Assembly: GCA_050692195.1 (NCBI GenBank)
Contig: JBOGVA010000025.1
Span: 1-21,032, forward strand
Source: JBOGVA01 sp050692195
GTDB lineage: Bacteria > Actinomycetota > UBA4738
DNA: 21,032 nt
Direction: 5' to 3'
This document shows, one piece after another, positions 20,132 to 21,032 of the stretch. The translations under genes were made by a program, and so were the position numbers. Below the pieces are notes generated by a model. It saw only the letters and a program-made list of their open reading frames with translations. It had not been told where the DNA came from and searched no databases. Position 1 is the first letter of the stretch; each line of letters opens with the position of its first letter.

Positions 20132-21032
20132 ATGGCTGTGAAGGTCGGGATCAACGGGTTCGGTCGGATCGGGCGGAACTTCTTCCGGGCCGCCAGGCAG
20201 AGCCGGGCAGACTTCGACTTCGTGGCGGTGAACGACATCACCGACCCCAAGACGCTGGCTCACCTGCTCAAGTACGACTCGGTGCTCGGTCGGTTCCAGG
20301 GGGAGGTTCGGGCCGACGACGAGGGGCTGGTGATCGACGGCGACCGGCTCAAGGTCCTCTCCGAACGCGACCCGGCCAACCTGCCGTGGAAGGAGCTGGG
20401 CGCGGAGATCGTGGTGGAGTCGACGGGCCTGTTCACGGATCGGGAGAAGGCCCAGAAGCACGCCGAGGCCGGAGCCCAGAAGGTCATCATCAGCGCCCCC
20501 GCCAAGGGCGAGGACCTGACCATCGTTCTCGGCGTCAACGACCAGATGTACGACCCCGCCCAGCACCATGTAATCTCAAACGCCTCCTGCACCACCAACT
20601 GCATCGCCCCAGTCGTCAAGGTCATGCACGAAGCGTTCGGCGTGAACCAGGGCTTCATGACCACCATCCACTCCTACACCAACGACCAGGTCATCCTCGA
20701 CACCGTCCACGAGGACCTCCGCCGCGCACGCTCCGCCGCCATCAACATCATCCCCACCACCACAGGCGCCGCGAAGGCCGTCACGCTCGTCATGCCCGAG
20801 CTCAAAGGACGGCTGGACGGCATGGCCTTCCGTGTCCCCACCGCCACTGTCTCCGTCTGCGACTTCGTCGCCACCGTCGAGAGGCCGACGAGCGTCCAGG
20901 AGGTGAACGAGACGTTCCGCGACGCCTCCTCCGAGTCCCTCCGCGGCTACCTCGGCTACTGCGACGAGCCGCTCGTCTCGTCCGACTTCAAGGGCAACCC
21001 GCAGAGCAGCATCTTCGACTCGCTGGCCACGA
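20132..21032 (+). CDS. gap: Glyceraldehyde-3-phosphate dehydrogenase, type I (3'-truncated by window)
   Basis: A glycolytic enzyme that oxidises glyceraldehyde 3-phosphate to 1,3-bisphosphoglycerate with NAD. The window holds the first 300 residues, about 90% of the usual length; the frame is open to the last base. The Rossmann motif GINGFGRIGR is at 6-15, and Asp35 in VNDITD points to NAD rather than NADP. The catalytic Cys153 is in SNASCTTNC, with its partner His180 in TTIHSYTNDQ. The phosphate-site block INIIPTTTGAAKAV follows. The ATG at 20132 has a clear AGGAGGT site 5 bases upstream. Codon choice shifts sharply around codon 150, from GTG and CGG to GTC and CGC, so the gene may be a mosaic. 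Confidence 0.97.
   Translation, partial: MAVKVGINGFGRIGRNFFRAARQSRADFDFVAVNDITDPKTLAHLLKYDSVLGRFQGEVRADDEGLVIDGDRLKVLSERDPANLPWKELGAEIVVESTGLFTDREKAQKHAEAGAQKVIISAPAKGEDLTIVLGVNDQMYDPAQHHVISNASCTTNCIAPVVKVMHEAFGVNQGFMTTIHSYTNDQVILDTVHEDLRRARSAAINIIPTTTGAAKAVTLVMPELKGRLDGMAFRVPTATVSVCDFVATVERPTSVQEVNETFRDASSESLRGYLGYCDEPLVSSDFKGNPQSSIFDSLAT

Overview
This is a GC-rich chromosomal segment, almost certainly from a member of the Actinomycetota, probably an uncultured or deep-branching one. The evidence is gene order and sequence signatures. The order rpsA–coaE–…–uvrB–…–uvrA and the pair uvrC–rapZ are actinobacterial arrangements. The RapZ P-loop reads GLSGAGRS, with the arginine typical of actinobacterial members. 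Several genes start with GTG or lie only 6-8 nt downstream of a -10-like hexamer, as expected where leaderless transcripts are common. I cannot name a class or genus from the sequence alone.

Layout, left to right: the tail of a probable rpsA (1-84); coaE, an HAD-family hydrolase and a DUF2203 protein (103-1807), tightly packed; a two-gene ABC-2 exporter (1859-3587); a complete polar amino acid importer made of a lipoprotein binding protein, a permease and an ATPase (3700-6194); uvrB and an amidohydrolase (6264-9384); an unusual PqqD/thioredoxin/HprK-like three-part protein with its own promoter region (9558-11288); a convergent class V PLP enzyme, the only minus-strand gene (11296-12435); uvrA (12531-15395); a predicted exported seven-repeat propeller plus cupredoxin lipoprotein (15426-17090); uvrC and rapZ (17199-20026); and a 3'-truncated gap gene (20132 to the end).

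All three nucleotide excision repair genes (uvrA, uvrB, uvrC) lie within 13 kb, but each has its own apparent promoter-like element and none forms an operon with another. The two transporters are complete modules and look like insertions between coaE and uvrB compared with the compact order known in mycobacteria. At the right end rapZ is followed directly by gap. The yvcK and whiA genes that usually follow rapZ in Gram-positive bacteria are not there.

The most interesting items are the PqqD–thioredoxin–HprK-like fusion, whose kinase-like part lacks a P-loop; the propeller–cupredoxin lipoprotein; and a sharp codon-usage switch inside gap, which suggests either recombination or a chimeric assembly join. 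Intergenic spaces are short (the longest is 173 bp). I saw no tRNA, rRNA, insertion sequence, CRISPR array or strong rho-independent terminator.
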